Source of the DNA: an uncultured Eubacteriales bacterium
Lineage (GTDB): Bacteria > Bacillota > Clostridia > Oscillospirales > Acutalibacteraceae
Length of the DNA: 25,990 nt
NCBI GenBank assembly: GCA_900540085.1
Contig: UQEU01000015.1
Location: forward strand, 1 to 25,990
Direction: 5' to 3'
The notes under the pieces were generated by a model, which saw only the letters and a list, made by a program, of their open reading frames with translations, was not told where the DNA came from and searched no databases. Made by a program: the position numbers and the translations under genes. How positions within the stretch are numbered: position 1 is the first letter of the stretch; each line of letters opens with the position of its first letter. Below are positions 24,476-25,990 of this stretch, in pieces.

Positions 24476-25867
24476 ATGCCGAATATGAGACCTGACAGAA
24501 ATCCTATGCCGAGCCAAGAACCTAATGTAAGAAATAAAAATTTTGATGAGGTTGCTCTCGGTTATACGGAAGAAATGGCTATAAATGAAGCGGAAAGATG
24601 CCTTAATTGTAAAAATCCGCTTTGCAGAAACGGTTGTCCCGTTCAAATAGATATTCCTGCTTTTATTCAAAAAGTTGCTCAAGGCAAGTTTGAAGAAGCG
24701 TATCAAATTATTGCAAAAAGCAGTTCTCTGCCTGCTGTTTGCGGAAGAGTTTGTCCTCAAGAAACACAGTGCGAGGGCAAGTGCGTCAGAGGTATCAAAA
24801 ATGAGCCTGTCGCAATAGGCCGTCTTGAGCGTTTTGTGGCAGATTATCATAACGCTCATTGTACGGAAAAACAGATGAAACCAACTTCAAACGGACACAA
24901 AGTAGCAGTTGTAGGTTCAGGTCCGAGTAGTTTAACCTGTGCCGGCGATTTAGCAAAAAAAGGCTATGATGTAACTGTTTTTGAAGCACTCCATGTTGCA
25001 GGCGGTGTTTTGGTTTACGGTATTCCCGAGTTTAGACTTCCGAAATCCATTGTAAGCAAAGAAATCGAAGGACTTAAAGAAATCGGCGTTAAAATTCAAA
25101 CAAATGTCGTTATAGGTAAGTCGATTACGATAGATGAACTTATGCAGGAAGAAGGATTTGAAGCCGTGTTTGTAGGTTCAGGTGCGGGCTTGCCGAGATT
25201 TATGAATATTCCCGGTGAAAGTTTAAACGGCGTATATTCTGCAAATGAATTTTTGACAAGAGTAAACTTGATGAAAGCATACTTGCCAAACAGTCATACA
25301 CCTATTAAACATGCAAAAAATGTAGCAGTAGTAGGCGGCGGTAATGTTGCTATGGATGCTGCCCGTTCTGCAAAAAGACTCGGAGCAGAAAATGTATATA
25401 TTGTTTACAGAAGGTCAAAAGATGAACTTCCTGCAAGACACGAAGAAGTTGAGCATGCCGAAGAAGAAGGTATCATCTTTAAACTTTTGAGCAATCCGAT
25501 TGAAATTTTGCCCGATGAAAACCATTTTGTCGGCGGAATTAAATGTATTGAAATGGAACTTGGAGAACCTGACGAAAGCGGAAGAAGAAGACCGGTTCCT
25601 AAAAAAGACAGCGAGTTTGTGCTTGATGTTGATTGCGTTATTATGTCAATCGGTACTTCACCCAATCCGCTTATTAAATCAACGACCAAAGGTTTGGAAG
25701 TAAACAATCGAGGCGGAATAATTGTTGATGAAAATGAAATGACGACAAAAGAAGGCGTATATGCAGGCGGCGATGCCGTAACAGGTGCAGCCACTGTAAT
25801 TCTTGCTATGGGTGCAGGTAAAAAAGCCGCTAAAGCTATTGATGAATATCTTACTTCAAAACAGTAA
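24476..25867 (+). CDS. nfnB: NfnB-like FAD/[4Fe-4S] subunit (GltA/SudA family)
   Basis: A 463-residue protein of the glutamate synthase small subunit family. Residues 42-54 (C42, C45, C50, C54) and 89-103 (C89, C93, C99, C103) are two cysteine groups for iron-sulfur clusters. VAVVGSGPSSLTCAGDLAKKG (about 143-163; the GxGxxS core is visible) binds FAD, and VVGGGNVAMDAARSAKRLGA in the middle binds NADPH. The C-terminus GVYAGGDAVTGAATVILAMG is the second FAD motif. With NfnA it should form the electron-bifurcating complex that makes NADPH from NADH and reduced ferredoxin. Many databases call this protein homotetrameric glutamate synthase GltA; the partner gene argues for Nfn. AAAGGAGG precedes the ATG. 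Confidence 0.92.
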   Translation: MPNMRPDRNPMPSQEPNVRNKNFDEVALGYTEEMAINEAERCLNCKNPLCRNGCPVQIDIPAFIQKVAQGKFEEAYQIIAKSSSLPAVCGRVCPQETQCEGKCVRGIKNEPVAIGRLERFVADYHNAHCTEKQMKPTSNGHKVAVVGSGPSSLTCAGDLAKKGYDVTVFEALHVAGGVLVYGIPEFRLPKSIVSKEIEGLKEIGVKIQTNVVIGKSITIDELMQEEGFEAVFVGSGAGLPRFMNIPGESLNGVYSANEFLTRVNLMKAYLPNSHTPIKHAKNVAVVGGGNVAMDAARSAKRLGAENVYIVYRRSKDELPARHEEVEHAEEEGIIFKLLSNPIEILPDENHFVGGIKCIEMELGEPDESGRRRPVPKKDSEFVLDVDCVIMSIGTSPNPLIKSTTKGLEVNNRGGIIVDENEMTTKEGVYAGGDAVTGAATVILAMGAGKKAAKAIDEYLTSKQ

Positions 25868-25899
25868 TATTTAAAGCGATAAAAGTTAATCGGATAACA

Positions 25900-25930
25900 A
25901 AAAAAGCGAAGATTTTTTCTTCGCTTTTTT
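25900..25930 (+). terminator. Rho-independent terminator after nfnB
   Basis: AAAAAGCGAAGA (25901-25912) pairs with TCTTCGCTTTTT (25918-25929) around a 5-base loop, with T residues at the end. Confidence 0.92.
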
Positions 25931-25945
25931 GTTTCTTGGTGCTTT

Positions 25946-25990
25946 AGCGGCAATAAAATCCCAGGTTCTACCAGGGGTGGGTAAAGAAAC
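25946..25990. other. Unexplained GC-richer stretch at the window end
   Basis: After the terminator the composition changes: CCCAGGTTCTACC and AGGGGTGGG stand out from the AT-rich surroundings. GGT-TCT-ACC makes a tiny hairpin, framed by CCCA and TGGG. There is no gene here within the window. It may be the start of a repeat or mobile element, but too little is visible to say. Confidence 0.3.

Noticed and set aside
25405..25953. 182-codon minus-strand frame opposite nfnB
   Set aside because: It is serine- and proline-rich, runs through the nfnB terminator and is the reverse of a well conserved gene.

Overview
The window is AT-rich chromosomal DNA from an anaerobic, low-GC Firmicute, most likely a gut clostridium of the Ruminococcus/Oscillospiraceae kind. 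The support is: strong AAGGAG-type ribosome sites, TTGACA-17-TATAAT promoters, several TTG and GTG starts, the Firmicute order era-yqzL-recO, an oxygen-sensitive iron-type alcohol dehydrogenase, FeoAB ferrous iron uptake and an NfnAB-type flavin/iron-sulfur enzyme. This placement rests on gene content, not on a species match. No RNA genes, CRISPR arrays, phage genes or transposase genes were seen, and no stretch above about 260 bases lacks a gene.

Layout. 1-2100 (minus): two tandem secreted GH25 muramidase-like proteins, one cut off by the window start. 2260-4590 (plus): an HMGL/DRE-TIM aldolase-like protein and a class I DAHP synthase, each with its own promoter, closed by a terminator. 4654-6955: feoA-feoB and a terminator. 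7097-7594: a DNA-deoxyinosine glycosylase-like gene. 7748-9399: a lipoprotein with three Big_2 domains, an SH3 domain and a C39-like peptidase domain, split by an apparent one-base deletion in an A run. A perfect 18-bp inverted repeat at 9464-9499 ends transcription from both sides.

9511-14246 (minus) looks like a four-gene operon read mscS-like, TauE/SafE permease, sulfatase, GPH-family symporter. The last three fit one idea: import of a sulfated substrate, desulfation in the cytoplasm and export of the sulfur oxyanion. 14407-15468 (minus) is a lone FkbM methyltransferase with an extra Rossmann-like N-terminus.

15647-22117 (plus) is a tightly coupled housekeeping block: CorC-like CBS protein, phoH, ybeY, era, a small yqzL-like gene, recO, mutS2. 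It joins ribosome maturation and quality control with recombination and repair. 22333-25867 holds redox metabolism: an iron alcohol dehydrogenase with its own promoter, then nfnA-nfnB under a consensus promoter. Nfn would make NADPH from NADH and reduced ferredoxin, and a reductive alcohol dehydrogenase could use such reducing power.

I found no clearly novel system. The parts most worth a second look are the sulfatase/TauE/GPH operon, the dyad symmetries sitting at or just after three predicted transcription starts, the frameshift in the C39 lipoprotein, and the small yqzL-like gene overlapping recO.
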